DNA of 54,992 nt from Oscillospiraceae bacterium (GTDB taxonomy: Bacteria; Bacillota; Clostridia; Oscillospirales; Acutalibacteraceae), in contig SVPY01000018.1 in the NCBI GenBank assembly GCA_015065615.1, forward strand, positions 1 through 54,992, in the 5' to 3' direction. Positions 35,404-43,881 of this stretch are shown here, one piece after another. Each line of letters opens with the position of its first letter. The stretch's first letter is position 1. Under the pieces are notes generated by a model. The model worked only from the letters and a program-made list of their open reading frames with translations. It searched no databases and had not been told where the DNA came from. The position numbers and the translations under genes were made by a program.

Positions 35404-36864
35404 TTAATACTGATTCTCTGAAAGGAGTCTGTACTTTTCGTCCCAAAGCTTTTGAGAGAGGTCTACGTAGTAGCTGTGGGGATTTTCAAAACGAGTAACT
35501 TCCTCCCAAAGTGTATCCACCTGAGAAGCACAGTAAGCTCTTATAGCGCTTATTGAACGAGGTGTATAGAGACACTTACCGTTTTCGAAAATCTTTGTTC
35601 TGAGTTTTACAGCCCTGAAGTTCTCAAGAGTTTTACGCTTCCATGTATGATTGGGGTCAAATATCGTATAGGGCTTAGTGTCGTCAATAATTTCACCGTT
35701 CATCGTAATAACGTCGGCAATAGCCTTATCCGTTTCCTCATCGTAGAGTCTGTATAAATCCTTGAAGCAAGGTGTGGTAATTTTTGCAACGTTTTCGCTT
35801 ATTTTAATTCTGGGTACTATCGTACCGTCATCGTTTTCAACTGCAACGAGCTTGTAAACACCGCCGAAAACAGGTTCGCTTGACGAAGTAATAAGTCTTT
35901 CACCTACGCCGAAGGTATCTACCTTTGCTCCCTGCATAAGCATATCACGGATAATATATTCATCAAGAGAATTGGATGCGCAAATCTTACAATCCTCAAA
36001 GCCTGCTTCATCAAGCATCTTTCTTGCTTTTCTTGCAAGGTAAGTGATATCGCCGCTGTCGATTCTTATGCCTGCAGGTCTGAAGCCTTTGGGAACCAGC
36101 ACTTCGTTAAATACTTTTATGGCATTGGGAACACCTGACTTAAGTACGTTATAAGTATCTACCAAAAGTGTGCAATTATTGGGGTATTCCGTAGCGTAAG
36201 CTTTGAAAGCTTCGTATTCGCTGTCAAAAAGCTGTACCCAGCTGTGAGCCATAGTACCAAGAGCGGGAACACCGAACATTCGGTCACTTATAGTACAGGC
36301 TGTACCTGCGCAACCGCCGATATAAGCAGCTCTTGCTCCGTAAACGGCGCCGTCGAATCCCTGTGCTCTTCTGGAACCGAATTCCAGTACTGCTCTGCCC
36401 TGTGCAGCTCTTACTATTCTGTTTGTTTTTGTTGCGATAAGGCTCTGATGATTGATACAAAGTAAAACCATTGTTTCTATAAACTGAGCCTGAATAATGG
36501 GACCTCTTACGGTAATAATAGGTTCACCGGGGAAAATAGGAGTTCCTTCGGGAACTGCCCAAACATCGCAAGAAAAATCGAAATTCTTTAAATACTCAAG
36601 GAATTCCTCTTTGAATATTTTCTTGCCTCTTAAATATTCGATATCTTCGTCGGTAAATTTAAGATTATTAAGATAATCTACAAGCTGTTCCACACCTGCC
36701 ATTATTGCGAAGCCGCCGCCATCAGGAACTTTTCTGAAGAACATATCGAAATAACAGATTCTATCCTTATAACCGTTTGCGAAATAACCGTTTGCCATTG
36801 TTATTTCGTAAAAATCGGTGAGCATTGTTAGATTTTGCTTTAATTCATTAATAGAACTATTCAT
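35404..36864 (-). CDS. pncB: Nicotinate phosphoribosyltransferase
   Basis: Converts nicotinate and PRPP to nicotinate mononucleotide in NAD salvage. At 486 residues it is the large type II form of Bacillota. The opening LTDFYEITMANGYF, EFGSRRAQGFDGA, GTMAHSWVQ with the autophosphorylated His, and RIDSGDITYLA at the PRPP site are all present. AGGGGG lies ahead of the ATG. It is read toward rnpB with only 12 bases between, so rnpB may receive read-through. Confidence 0.96.
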   Translation of the reverse strand: MNSSINELKQNLTMLTDFYEITMANGYFANGYKDRICYFDMFFRKVPDGGGFAIMAGVEQLVDYLNNLKFTDEDIEYLRGKKIFKEEFLEYLKNFDFSCDVWAVPEGTPIFPGEPIITVRGPIIQAQFIETMVLLCINHQSLIATKTNRIVRAAQGRAVLEFGSRRAQGFDGAVYGARAAYIGGCAGTACTISDRMFGVPALGTMAHSWVQLFDSEYEAFKAYATEYPNNCTLLVDTYNVLKSGVPNAIKVFNEVLVPKGFRPAGIRIDSGDITYLARKARKMLDEAGFEDCKICASNSLDEYIIRDMLMQGAKVDTFGVGERLITSSSEPVFGGVYKLVAVENDDGTIVPRIKISENVAKITTPCFKDLYRLYDEETDKAIADVITMNGEIIDDTKPYTIFDPNHTWKRKTLENFRAVKLRTKIFENGKCLYTPRSISAIRAYCASQVDTLWEEVTRFENPHSYYVDLSQKLWDEKYRLLSENQY

Positions 36865-37000
36865 ATTAACACCCCCTTTTTTAATATATATATTTTATAA
36901 CAAAAATCAAGAAAAGTACAGTATTTTTTTGTTTTAAATGAAATTTAACATTAATTCCGCAAAATATTTAAAAAAATTGTACATTTTTTTAAAATTTTGT

Positions 37001-37028
37001 TTGATTTTTTGAAAATTTATCTTATAAT
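37001..37028 (+). promoter_or_regulatory. Promoter of the XRE regulator
   Basis: TTGATT, 16 bases, TATAAT, about 33 bases upstream of the start, in a very AT-rich divergent intergenic region. Confidence 0.65.
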
Positions 37029-37061
37029 AGTGTTATAAAGTTTCGAAAGGGAGAGTTTTTA

Positions 37062-37307
37062 ATGCGTCTTAGAAAACAGCCTATCGGAGACAAAAATCTT
37101 ATCGGCCTTAGAGTTGAGGAGGCACGTAAAAATCAGGGAATGAAGCAAAAGGAGCTTTTGGCTCAGCTTCAGGTCCGCGGAGTGGATATGAACTCATCCG
37201 GTCTTTCAAAGCTCGAAGGACAAATTAGATGTGTATCCGATTTTGAACTATTAGCAATTTCTGAAATTCTTAATGTTAGCATTTCCTGGTTACTTACAGG
37301 AAAATAA
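37062..37307 (+). CDS. Small XRE-family helix-turn-helix regulator
   Basis: An 81-residue single-domain protein. The helix-turn-helix runs from LRVEEARKNQGMKQKELLAQL to SGLSKLEGQIR, followed by the typical ending LLAISEILNVSISWLLTGK. There is no effector domain. It stands alone between its own promoter and a strong terminator, with no toxin, phage or peptidase partner. Possible targets are its own promoter and the divergent pncB. The function is unknown. Confidence 0.88.
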   Translation: MRLRKQPIGDKNLIGLRVEEARKNQGMKQKELLAQLQVRGVDMNSSGLSKLEGQIRCVSDFELLAISEILNVSISWLLTGK

Positions 37308-37342
37308 TCATCAGCCTCCGAAAGGAGGCTGATGATTTTTCT
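37306..37342. terminator. Strong terminator between the XRE gene and the aminotransferase
   Basis: A 14-bp perfect stem (AATCATCAGCCTCC and its complement) with a GAAA tetraloop and a T5 tail on the plus strand. It also lies at the 3' end of the converging aminotransferase. Confidence 0.92.
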
Positions 37343-38620
37343 TTATATATTAAGATATTTTTCAACAGCTGCAATCTTTGCGCAAACGCAGAAAAGCTTC
37401 ATTGCCATTTCAAGTTCCTCTATAGGAGGGAATGAAGGAGCGATTCTTATGTTGCTGTCGCCGGGGTCTTTACCGTAAGGATAGGTTGCGCCTGCATCGG
37501 TAAGCACAACGCCTGCCTCTTTACAAAGCTTTACAACTCTTTTTGCACAGCCCTTCATAACGTCTACGTTAATGAAATAGCCGCCGTTGGGCATATTCCA
37601 TTTTGCAATGCCCAACTCACCGAGATTTTCCTCTAAGATTTCGCATACTTTTCTGAACTTGGGCTCTAATATAGCTCTGTGGCCTTTCATAAGCTCTTTA
37701 ACGCCGTTTATATCGTGAAGGAAAAGAACGTGGCGAAGCTGGTTAAGTTTATCGGGACCGATTGTGGAAGTTGTAAAATGCTTCTTGAGAGCCTTTACGT
37801 TTTTCTCACTGGCAGCTAATGCCGCAACGCCTGCGCCGGGGAACGAAATCTTGGATGTGGATGCAAAAATAAATACCTGATCTTCATTACCGTATTTTTC
37901 TGCTTCCTGATAAATACCGAGAAGCTTTTCGGGAGTATCTGTAAGGTCATGTACACAGTAAGCATTATCCCACATAATCTTAAAATCTCTTGCAGCAGGA
38001 CGTAAACGTGCAAATCTTCTTACAACTTCATCAGAAAAAGTAATACCTGTAGGATTGGAATACTTAGGAACACACCAGATGCCCTTAATGCTCTCGTCGT
38101 TCTCTACAAGATTTTCAACGATATCCATATCGGGACCGTCTTCGTTCATAGGAACATTAATCATTTCAAAGCCAAAATATTCTGTAATGGCAAAGTGACG
38201 GTCGTAACCGGGTACGGGACAAAGGAACTTAACTGTGTCGAGCTTTCCCCAGGGTTTACAGCCGTTATAACCGTGTGTAACACCTCTTGAAATAGCATCG
38301 AACATTAATGCAAGGCTTGAGTTATTACCCAAAATAACGTGAGAAGCAGGAACATCTATCATATTACCTACTATCTCTCTCATTTCGGGAAGACCGTCCC
38401 ATATACCGTAGTTTCTCCAGTCCTCACCGTTTTCACTTAAAAACTGGCTTCTGCATTTTAATGCTTCCAAAACACCCATAGCAAGTTCAAGCTGTTCTGC
38501 GCTGGGCTTACCTCTTGCCATATTTAATTTAAGATTCTTAGCCTTTGCTTCGTTATATACAGCAACGGCATCGTTATATATAGCTTTAATTTCAGTTTCT
38601 GTTAATCCTGAAAAACACAT
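37343..38620 (-). CDS. Class I aminotransferase, aspartate aminotransferase subgroup Ic
   Basis: A PLP enzyme of about 425 residues. MARGKPSAEQLELA near the start, ILGNNSSLALMFD, WCVPKYSNPTG with the cofactor-binding Asn, IMWDNAYCVHD and the PLP lysine in FASTSKISFPGAG are visible. This set marks the Asp_aminotransf (Ic) group, which typically uses aspartate or alanine. The ATG at 38620 has CGGAG 9 bases upstream and is better than a TTG two codons earlier. A clear promoter and an unusual leader precede it. Confidence 0.9.
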   Translation of the reverse strand: MCFSGLTETEIKAIYNDAVAVYNEAKAKNLKLNMARGKPSAEQLELAMGVLEALKCRSQFLSENGEDWRNYGIWDGLPEMREIVGNMIDVPASHVILGNNSSLALMFDAISRGVTHGYNGCKPWGKLDTVKFLCPVPGYDRHFAITEYFGFEMINVPMNEDGPDMDIVENLVENDESIKGIWCVPKYSNPTGITFSDEVVRRFARLRPAARDFKIMWDNAYCVHDLTDTPEKLLGIYQEAEKYGNEDQVFIFASTSKISFPGAGVAALAASEKNVKALKKHFTTSTIGPDKLNQLRHVLFLHDINGVKELMKGHRAILEPKFRKVCEILEENLGELGIAKWNMPNGGYFINVDVMKGCAKRVVKLCKEAGVVLTDAGATYPYGKDPGDSNIRIAPSFPPIEELEMAMKLFCVCAKIAAVEKYLNI

Positions 38621-38691
38621 AGTCAATAACTCCGTTCTAAATGAATTCTCAAATACCGCTAAATTGCATTTTCAATTCGCGTTTCCACAAT

Positions 38692-38720
38692 ATTGTATTA
38701 TAAATGCAGTAAAAATGCAA
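38692..38720 (-). promoter_or_regulatory. Promoter of the aminotransferase gene
   Basis: On the minus strand TTGCAT, 17 bases, TACAAT, about 70 bases upstream of the ATG. The surrounding 276-bp gap has no gene, but TGCA occurs seven times between 38665 and 38884 in an AT-rich background, and an ATAC-AGT-GTAT palindrome sits near 38762, so a regulator may act here. Confidence 0.6.
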
Positions 38721-38844
38721 GAAGAATTTATCAATCTTGCAATTTTTAACATTTTGCACTATACAGTGTATGATTTGCGGTGTTTTATGTGCAAATTGTA
38801 TACCCAAAAGCTGATTTTGAAGCCGTTTACTTCCCGAAACAACA

Positions 38845-38882
38845 AAAAAGAGCCGATTTTTTAATAAAATCAGCTCTTTTTG
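38845..38882 (-). terminator. Terminator after asnS
   Basis: AAAAAGAGC-GATTTT pairs with AAAATC-GCTCTTTTT (one mismatch), with T6 on the minus strand where asnS ends. Confidence 0.85.
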
Positions 38883-38896
38883 CAATTTTTATTTAA

Positions 38897-40291
38897 TCAG
38901 AATTCACAAACACTTGTAGTTCTGGGGAAAGGTAATACGTCGCGGATATTGGAAATACCTGTAAGGTACATAACCATTCTTTCAAAACCTAAGCCGAAAC
39001 CTGCGTGCTTATTGCCGCCGTATCTACGAAGGTCGAGGTACCACCAGTAATCATCCTCAGTAAGACCCATCTCATGAATTCTGTCCACGAGAAGCTCAAG
39101 TCTCTCCTCACGCTGTGAACCGCCAACCAGCTCACCGATCTGGGGTACCAAGAGGTCAACAGCGGCAACTGTCTTACCGTCGTCGTTAAGGCGCATATAG
39201 AATGCCTTGATTTCCTTGGGCCAGTCAGTAACGAATACGGGCTTCTTGAAGTATTCCTCAGTGAGATATCTTTCGTGCTCTGTCTGAAGGTCGCTGCCCC
39301 AGAATACTTTGTATTCCCACTGGTCGTTTTTCTTTGAAAGAATATCAATAGCCTCTGTATAAGTTACGCGTGCAAAGTCGGAATTTACGATATGATCAAG
39401 TCTTTCAAGAAGGCCCTTATCTACAAACTGGTTGCAGAAAGCCATGTCCTGAGGACAATGCTCAACAACGTATCTGATGATATATTTTACCATGCTTTCG
39501 ATAAGCTCCATATCGTCCTGTAAATCAGCAAAAGCGATTTCAGGTTCAATCATCCAGAACTCTGCAGCATGACGGGGAGTAAATGAACGCTCAGCACGGA
39601 ATGTAGGACCGAAAGTATAGGTCTTACCGAATGCCATAGCCATACATTCAGCTTCAAGCTGACCGGAAACTGTAAGAGAAGTCTGCTTTAAGAAGTAATC
39701 CTCTTTAAAATCAACAGTACCGTCCTCATTCTTGGGGAGGTTATCCATATCAAGTGTGGTTACCTTAAACATTTCGCCTGCGCCCTCACAGTCACTGCCT
39801 GTGATGATGGGTGTATGTGCATAAACAAAGCCCTGATCCTGGAAGAACTTATGAATAGCATAAGAAGCAACGCTTCTTATTCTGAATGCAGCGCTGAAAA
39901 GGTTTGTTCTGGGTCTTAAATGAGCGATTGTACGAAGATATTCAACTGAATGTCTCTTCTTCTGTAAAGGATAATCGGGGCTTGATGCACCCTCTACGCT
40001 GATTTCCTGTGCGTGTATTTCAAAAGGCTGCTTAGCTTCGGGAGTTTCAAGTACAAGACCTGTAACCTTTAAAGCTACGCCTACGTTCTGAGAAGCAATT
40101 TCACTGAAATTATTTATCTTATCAGCCTCGAATACAATTTGTACGCCTTTAAAGCAACTGCCGTCGTTAAGGTCAATGAAACCTAATGCTTTTGAATCTC
40201 TTATGGTTCTTGCCCAACCGTAAACAGTTATAACACTATCCTTATACTTGGCGATATCTGAGTATAAGGCTGCAATTTCTGTTCTTTTCAT
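38897..40291 (-). CDS. asnS: Asparagine-tRNA ligase
   Basis: A class II aminoacyl-tRNA synthetase that charges tRNA-Asn. The OB-fold anticodon domain ([22 protein letters not shown]) is followed by the catalytic core with [21 protein letters not shown] (motif 2) and [15 protein letters not shown] (motif 3). At 464 residues it is the normal bacterial size. A strong AAAGGAGG site precedes the ATG. No T-box leader fits in the short upstream region. Confidence 0.97.
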   Translation of the reverse strand: MKRTEIAALYSDIAKYKDSVITVYGWARTIRDSKALGFIDLNDGSCFKGVQIVFEADKINNFSEIASQNVGVALKVTGLVLETPEAKQPFEIHAQEISVEGASSPDYPLQKKRHSVEYLRTIAHLRPRTNLFSAAFRIRSVASYAIHKFFQDQGFVYAHTPIITGSDCEGAGEMFKVTTLDMDNLPKNEDGTVDFKEDYFLKQTSLTVSGQLEAECMAMAFGKTYTFGPTFRAERSFTPRHAAEFWMIEPEIAFADLQDDMELIESMVKYIIRYVVEHCPQDMAFCNQFVDKGLLERLDHIVNSDFARVTYTEAIDILSKKNDQWEYKVFWGSDLQTEHERYLTEEYFKKPVFVTDWPKEIKAFYMRLNDDGKTVAAVDLLVPQIGELVGGSQREERLELLVDRIHEMGLTEDDYWWYLDLRRYGGNKHAGFGLGFERMVMYLTGISNIRDVLPFPRTTSVCEF

Positions 40292-40335
40292 AATGCAAAT
40301 TTCCTCCTTTTAGCAAAATAAAAACAATATAGAAT

Positions 40336-40364
40336 ATCATACAATTTTTGCAAGTTTAAGTCAA
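40336..40364 (-). promoter_or_regulatory. Promoter of asnS
   Basis: On the minus strand TTGACT, 17 bases, TATGAT, about 45 bases upstream of the asnS start. Confidence 0.75.
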
Positions 40365-40424
40365 GCAAATTTCAAAAAATAACCTTGTTTTTTCTATATA
40401 AACTTTTAAAAAAGCAGGTTACAA

Positions 40425-40460
40425 AAAAAAGAAAACCACTCGCTTTAAGCAAGTGGTTTT
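40425..40460 (-). terminator. Terminator of the tRNA-Ser gene
   Basis: AAAACCACT/AGTGGTTTT with an 11-base loop that can itself pair (GCTT/AAGC), then a run of eight T on the minus strand. Confidence 0.85.
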
Positions 40461-40546
40461 TGGCGGAGAGGATGCGACTCGAACGCACAATGCATTGCTG
40501 CACACCACATTTCCAATGTGGCTCCTTACCATTAGAATACCTCTCC
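40461..40546 (-). tRNA. tRNA-Ser (anticodon GGA)
   Basis: An 86-base class II tRNA on the minus strand. The acceptor stem GGAGAGG/CCTCTCC is followed by G and an encoded CCA. The anticodon arm CCACA-TTGGAAA-TGTGG places GGA at 34-36, reading UCC and UCU. The long variable arm (TGCA-GCAA-TGCA) is the serine hallmark, and the T-arm loop is TTCGAGT. It has its own promoter and terminator. Confidence 0.95.
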
Positions 40547-40572
40547 ATGGCTCGTCTCTTGACGACTTTGAT

Positions 40573-40601
40573 ATTATATACCTACTTTAAGAAAAAGTCA
40601 A
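40573..40601 (-). promoter_or_regulatory. Promoter of the tRNA-Ser gene
   Basis: On the minus strand TTGACT, 17 bases, TATAAT, about 25 bases upstream of the mature tRNA. Confidence 0.8.
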
Positions 40602-40650
40602 GCATTATTTTGATATTTTCTAAATAATTTTTTATTTTAATTTATATCAC

Positions 40651-40679
40651 TTGACACTTAATTTTTTATGTATGATAAT
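40651..40679 (+). promoter_or_regulatory. Promoter of the isomerase-pepT-oxidoreductase operon
   Basis: TTGACA, 17 bases, GATAAT, about 40 bases upstream of the start codon. The -35 box is consensus. Confidence 0.8.
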
Positions 40680-40720
40680 TAAACTATTGAATTATACTAA
40701 ATCATACGGAGGATTTTAAT

Positions 40721-41578
40721 ATGAAATATGCAGTAAGCTGCTACAGCTTTTCAAGACTTATAGGCCGCGGTGAGATAACCGACATTGAATGTATGAAAAA
40801 AGCAAAAGAGCTTGGTTTCGATGCCATTGAACTTGTAGACGGTACTAATTTCGGCAGCGATCAGAGCCAGTGGCTCCCCCACGCTCTTGAACTTAAAAAA
40901 GCCGCAGATGAAGCAGGCATTGAAATAATTACTCTTTGCGTTGGTGCCGATTTATTAAAAGGCGACGATGATATCGAAACTCTCAAGAAATACATAGACG
41001 TTGCCGCAGCAATAGGCATCAAAAAAATGCGCCATGATATTACAGGCGGCAGGTCAGGCAAAGAATATAAGAGCTACAGCGAGGTAGTTGCCGAACTTAG
41101 CGAAAGAGTAAGAAAAGTTACCGAATACGCCGAAACAAAAGGTGTTATGACCATGACAGAAAACCACGGCTATTATTCGCAGGACAGCGAAAGAATCGAA
41201 ATGCTCTATAATGCCGTTAACCATAAGAATTTCGGTGTACTCTGTGATTTAGGCAATTTTATGTGCGCTGATGAAAATCCCGTAGATGCCCTTGCAAGGC
41301 TTGTTCCCTTTGCCGTTCACGTACACGCCAAGGATTTTATCTATAAGCCATTCGACTGCGCTGACCCCGGAGAAGGTTATTTCAGAACAAGAGGCGGTAA
41401 TTACCTTCGCGGTACCATAGTAGGCCACGGCGCAGTTCCCGTTAAGCAGTGTCTCTATCAGCTTAAAAAACACGGATATGATGAATGTCTGGTTGTAGAA
41501 TTCGAAGGTCTTGAAGAGGTTTATACGGCAGTGAAGATAGGTCTTAATAATTTAAAGAAATACTGGAATGAATTATAA
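40721..41578 (+). CDS. Sugar phosphate isomerase/epimerase-like TIM-barrel protein
   Basis: A 285-residue member of the xylose-isomerase-like barrel family. Metal ligands are visible as Glu in TMTENHG, Asp in LCDLGNF, His in HVHAKDF and Glu in VVEFEG, spaced as in IolE/IolI and tagatose epimerases. The protein opens with YAVSCYSFSRLI. The substrate is unknown, but it shares an operon with a Gfo/Idh/MocA dehydrogenase, a common pairing in sugar or polyol breakdown. A GGAGG site lies before the ATG. Confidence 0.82.
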   Translation: MKYAVSCYSFSRLIGRGEITDIECMKKAKELGFDAIELVDGTNFGSDQSQWLPHALELKKAADEAGIEIITLCVGADLLKGDDDIETLKKYIDVAAAIGIKKMRHDITGGRSGKEYKSYSEVVAELSERVRKVTEYAETKGVMTMTENHGYYSQDSERIEMLYNAVNHKNFGVLCDLGNFMCADENPVDALARLVPFAVHVHAKDFIYKPFDCADPGEGYFRTRGGNYLRGTIVGHGAVPVKQCLYQLKKHGYDECLVVEFEGLEEVYTAVKIGLNNLKKYWNEL

Positions 41579-41590
41579 GGATTAATAATT

Positions 41591-42802
41591 ATGAGTTTAC
41601 TTGATATATTTTTAGACTGTGTTTCTTACGACACTAAATCAGGTGATAACCCCGACATTGTACCCAGCAGCGAAAAGCAGAGAATTTTCGCTCATCACCT
41701 TTCCGACTTAATGAAAGAAATGGGCATCAGCGATGTATTTGTGGATGAACACGCATACGTTTACGGCAGAATCCCCTCTACGGTTGAAGGCAAAAAAACT
41801 ATCGGTTTTATTGCACATATGGATACTTCCCCTGAAATAAGCGGTGAAAACGTAAAACCCCGCATCGTTGAAAACTACGACGGCAGCGACATCGTACTTA
41901 ACGAAGAACTCGGTATAGTAACAAAAGTCAAGGATTTTCCCGCAATTACAAGGCACAAAGGCAAAACCTTAATAGTAACCGACGGTACTACGCTTTTAGG
42001 CTGCGACGATAAAGGCGGAATTGCAATTATACTGCAGGCGGCAAAGGAAATTTTAGAATCCGACGTACCGCACGGTGAAATAAAAATTGCATTTACTCCC
42101 GACGAAGAAATAGGTAACGGACCTTCCTGTTTTGACGTAGAGGGTTTCGGTGCCGACTACGCTTACACGGTTGACGGCGGAAGTTTAGGAGAGCTTGAAT
42201 ACGAAAACTTCAATGCAGCTGCGGCAACAGTTACAGTAAAAGGCAGAAGCGTGCACCCAGGCGGCGCCAAAAACAAAATGATAAACTCTATGACGGTTGC
42301 TATGGAGTTTGCTTCTATGCTTCCTAAAAACGAAGTTCCCGAGCACACCGAAGGCTATGAAGGTTTCAGCCATCTGGTATCCATTAACGGAGATATTGAA
42401 ACAACGGTTCTTGATTACATCATCCGCGATCATGACCTTGATTTACTCAATAAGAAAATTGAGAGATTCCATAAAATTGCAGATTATTTAAACGATAAAT
42501 ATGAGATCAAGCCCGTTTCCCTTAAGATTAAAAATTCATATTACAATATGAAAGAAAAGATAATTCCCAATATGTTTATTATCGACCAGGCAAAAGCTGC
42601 AATGCTTAAAAACGGCGTAGAGCCTTTGATCATTCCAATCCGCGGCGGTACTGACGGCGCCCAGCTTTCATTTATGGGTCTTCCCTGTCCCAATATCTGT
42701 ACTTCAGGTGAAAACGCTCACGGAAGATATGAATTTGCAGTTCTCGACGATATGATAAAAATAAAAGATATAGTTAAAACAATTATTTACGACGGTGAAT
42801 AA
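41591..42802 (+). CDS. pepT: Peptidase T (tripeptide aminopeptidase)
   Basis: A zinc-dependent M20B peptidase that releases N-terminal residues from tripeptides. Metal and catalytic residues are in FIAHMDTSPEI, LLGCDDKGGIAI, the EE of TPDEEIGNG, TVDGGSLGELEYE and the late HG of ENAHGRYEF. The PepT-specific IPIRGGTDGAQLSFMGLPCPN is present. At 403 residues it is normal. Its place between two sugar-type genes is odd but probably just a transcriptional grouping. Confidence 0.94.
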   Translation: MSLLDIFLDCVSYDTKSGDNPDIVPSSEKQRIFAHHLSDLMKEMGISDVFVDEHAYVYGRIPSTVEGKKTIGFIAHMDTSPEISGENVKPRIVENYDGSDIVLNEELGIVTKVKDFPAITRHKGKTLIVTDGTTLLGCDDKGGIAIILQAAKEILESDVPHGEIKIAFTPDEEIGNGPSCFDVEGFGADYAYTVDGGSLGELEYENFNAAAATVTVKGRSVHPGGAKNKMINSMTVAMEFASMLPKNEVPEHTEGYEGFSHLVSINGDIETTVLDYIIRDHDLDLLNKKIERFHKIADYLNDKYEIKPVSLKIKNSYYNMKEKIIPNMFIIDQAKAAMLKNGVEPLIIPIRGGTDGAQLSFMGLPCPNICTSGENAHGRYEFAVLDDMIKIKDIVKTIIYDGE

Positions 42803-42821
42803 GAAAGGAAATTAAAATAAA

Positions 42822-43814
42822 ATGCTTAATTTCGGTACTATAGGTACAAGCTGGATTACCGATGCTTATATTGAAGGCGCTCTTGACAGCGGTTTGTGGA
42901 ATCTTTCAGCCGTATATTCAAGAAATTTTGAAAAAGGAAAAGCTTTCGCAGATAAATATAAAGTGGATACAGTTTTTACAGATATTGATGAAATGGCAAA
43001 ATCAGATATAATCGATGCTGTTTACATCGCAAGCCCCAATTATCTGCACGTAAAACACGCATTAAAATTTATTGAAAACGGTAAACACGTTATATGCGAA
43101 AAGCCCGTATCAAGCCACGCTGACGAAGTTATAATGCTTACGGAAAAAGCCAAAGAATACGGCGTAATCTTTATGGAAGCTATTATGTTTATGCATCTTC
43201 CCGAAAGAGACAAATTAAGTGAAGCAGTTAAAAAAATAGGCAACATAAGCATTGCTAAATTTGACTTCTGCCAGCGTTCAAGCAAGCTTGACGCTTACTT
43301 AAGGGGTGAACTGCCAAATATTTTCAATCCCGAAATGGAAACAGGTGCTTTAATGGATCTCGGAATTTATTGCATCTACCCCGCTTTATATCTTTTCGGC
43401 GAGCCTGAGGAAATTGACGTAAGAGTAAACATGATGTCAAGCGGTGTTGACGGCAGCGGTGTTATCACCTTTGTTTATAAAGATAAGCTCCTCAGCATTC
43501 CCTACTCAAAAACAAGTCAGGCAGGCGTTGACAGCGATATTCAGGGAGATAAAGGTACGATTTCCACCACTTCCATTTCCAAGCTTGAAAATATCGTTCT
43601 TAAATATTCAGACGGCACAAAAGAAATAATTTCAGGAGAAACGCCTAAATTCAAATTAATGGGTTATGAAGCAATAAGCTTTTATAAATTTATAACTGAA
43701 AAAGAAAAGCACCTTGATGAATATAATAAGTGTACCGATATGTGCATAAAAGTAGCCAAGGTAACCGAATTCATCCGCTTGAAAGCAGGAATCAAATTCC
43801 CCACAGATAAATAA
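42822..43814 (+). CDS. Gfo/Idh/MocA-family oxidoreductase
   Basis: A 330-residue NAD(P)-dependent dehydrogenase. The N-terminal Rossmann fold starts FGTIGTSWITDAYI, the conserved EKP lysine is in HVICEKPVSSHADE, and the C-terminal sheet domain has MDLGIYCIYPALYLFG. It is close to the DHDH/YhhX-type subgroup. It is the last gene of the operon behind the isomerase and PepT, followed at once by a terminator. The substrate is unassigned. Confidence 0.87.
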   Translation: MLNFGTIGTSWITDAYIEGALDSGLWNLSAVYSRNFEKGKAFADKYKVDTVFTDIDEMAKSDIIDAVYIASPNYLHVKHALKFIENGKHVICEKPVSSHADEVIMLTEKAKEYGVIFMEAIMFMHLPERDKLSEAVKKIGNISIAKFDFCQRSSKLDAYLRGELPNIFNPEMETGALMDLGIYCIYPALYLFGEPEEIDVRVNMMSSGVDGSGVITFVYKDKLLSIPYSKTSQAGVDSDIQGDKGTISTTSISKLENIVLKYSDGTKEIISGETPKFKLMGYEAISFYKFITEKEKHLDEYNKCTDMCIKVAKVTEFIRLKAGIKFPTDK

Positions 43815-43820
43815 TAATAA

Positions 43821-43860
43821 AACCGTAAGGAGCTTTAAAATCCTTACGGTTAATTTTTTA
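43821..43860. terminator. Terminator between the oxidoreductase and cyclophilin genes
   Basis: AACCGTAAGGA/TCCTTACGGTT, a perfect 11-bp stem with a 9-base loop and a T6 tail. It shares its GTAAGG core with the terminators at 10041 and 35011. Confidence 0.9.
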
Positions 43861-43881
43861 TTAAAAAGATATCAGCGGGAA

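Noticed and set aside
37062-37307. Toxin-antitoxin or phage regulator
   Set aside because: The XRE gene has its own promoter and terminator and no partner gene on either side.
38649-38885. Open frames on both strands between asnS and the aminotransferase
   Set aside because: They overlap a terminator and a promoter and show no protein-like conservation or ribosome sites.
40292-40460. T-box leader for asnS
   Set aside because: A promoter lies only about 45 bases upstream of the gene, leaving no room for a T-box, and no T-box sequence is visible.
40385-40627. 80-codon plus-strand frame
   Set aside because: It runs across a tRNA-Ser gene and its terminator on the other strand and has no ribosome site.
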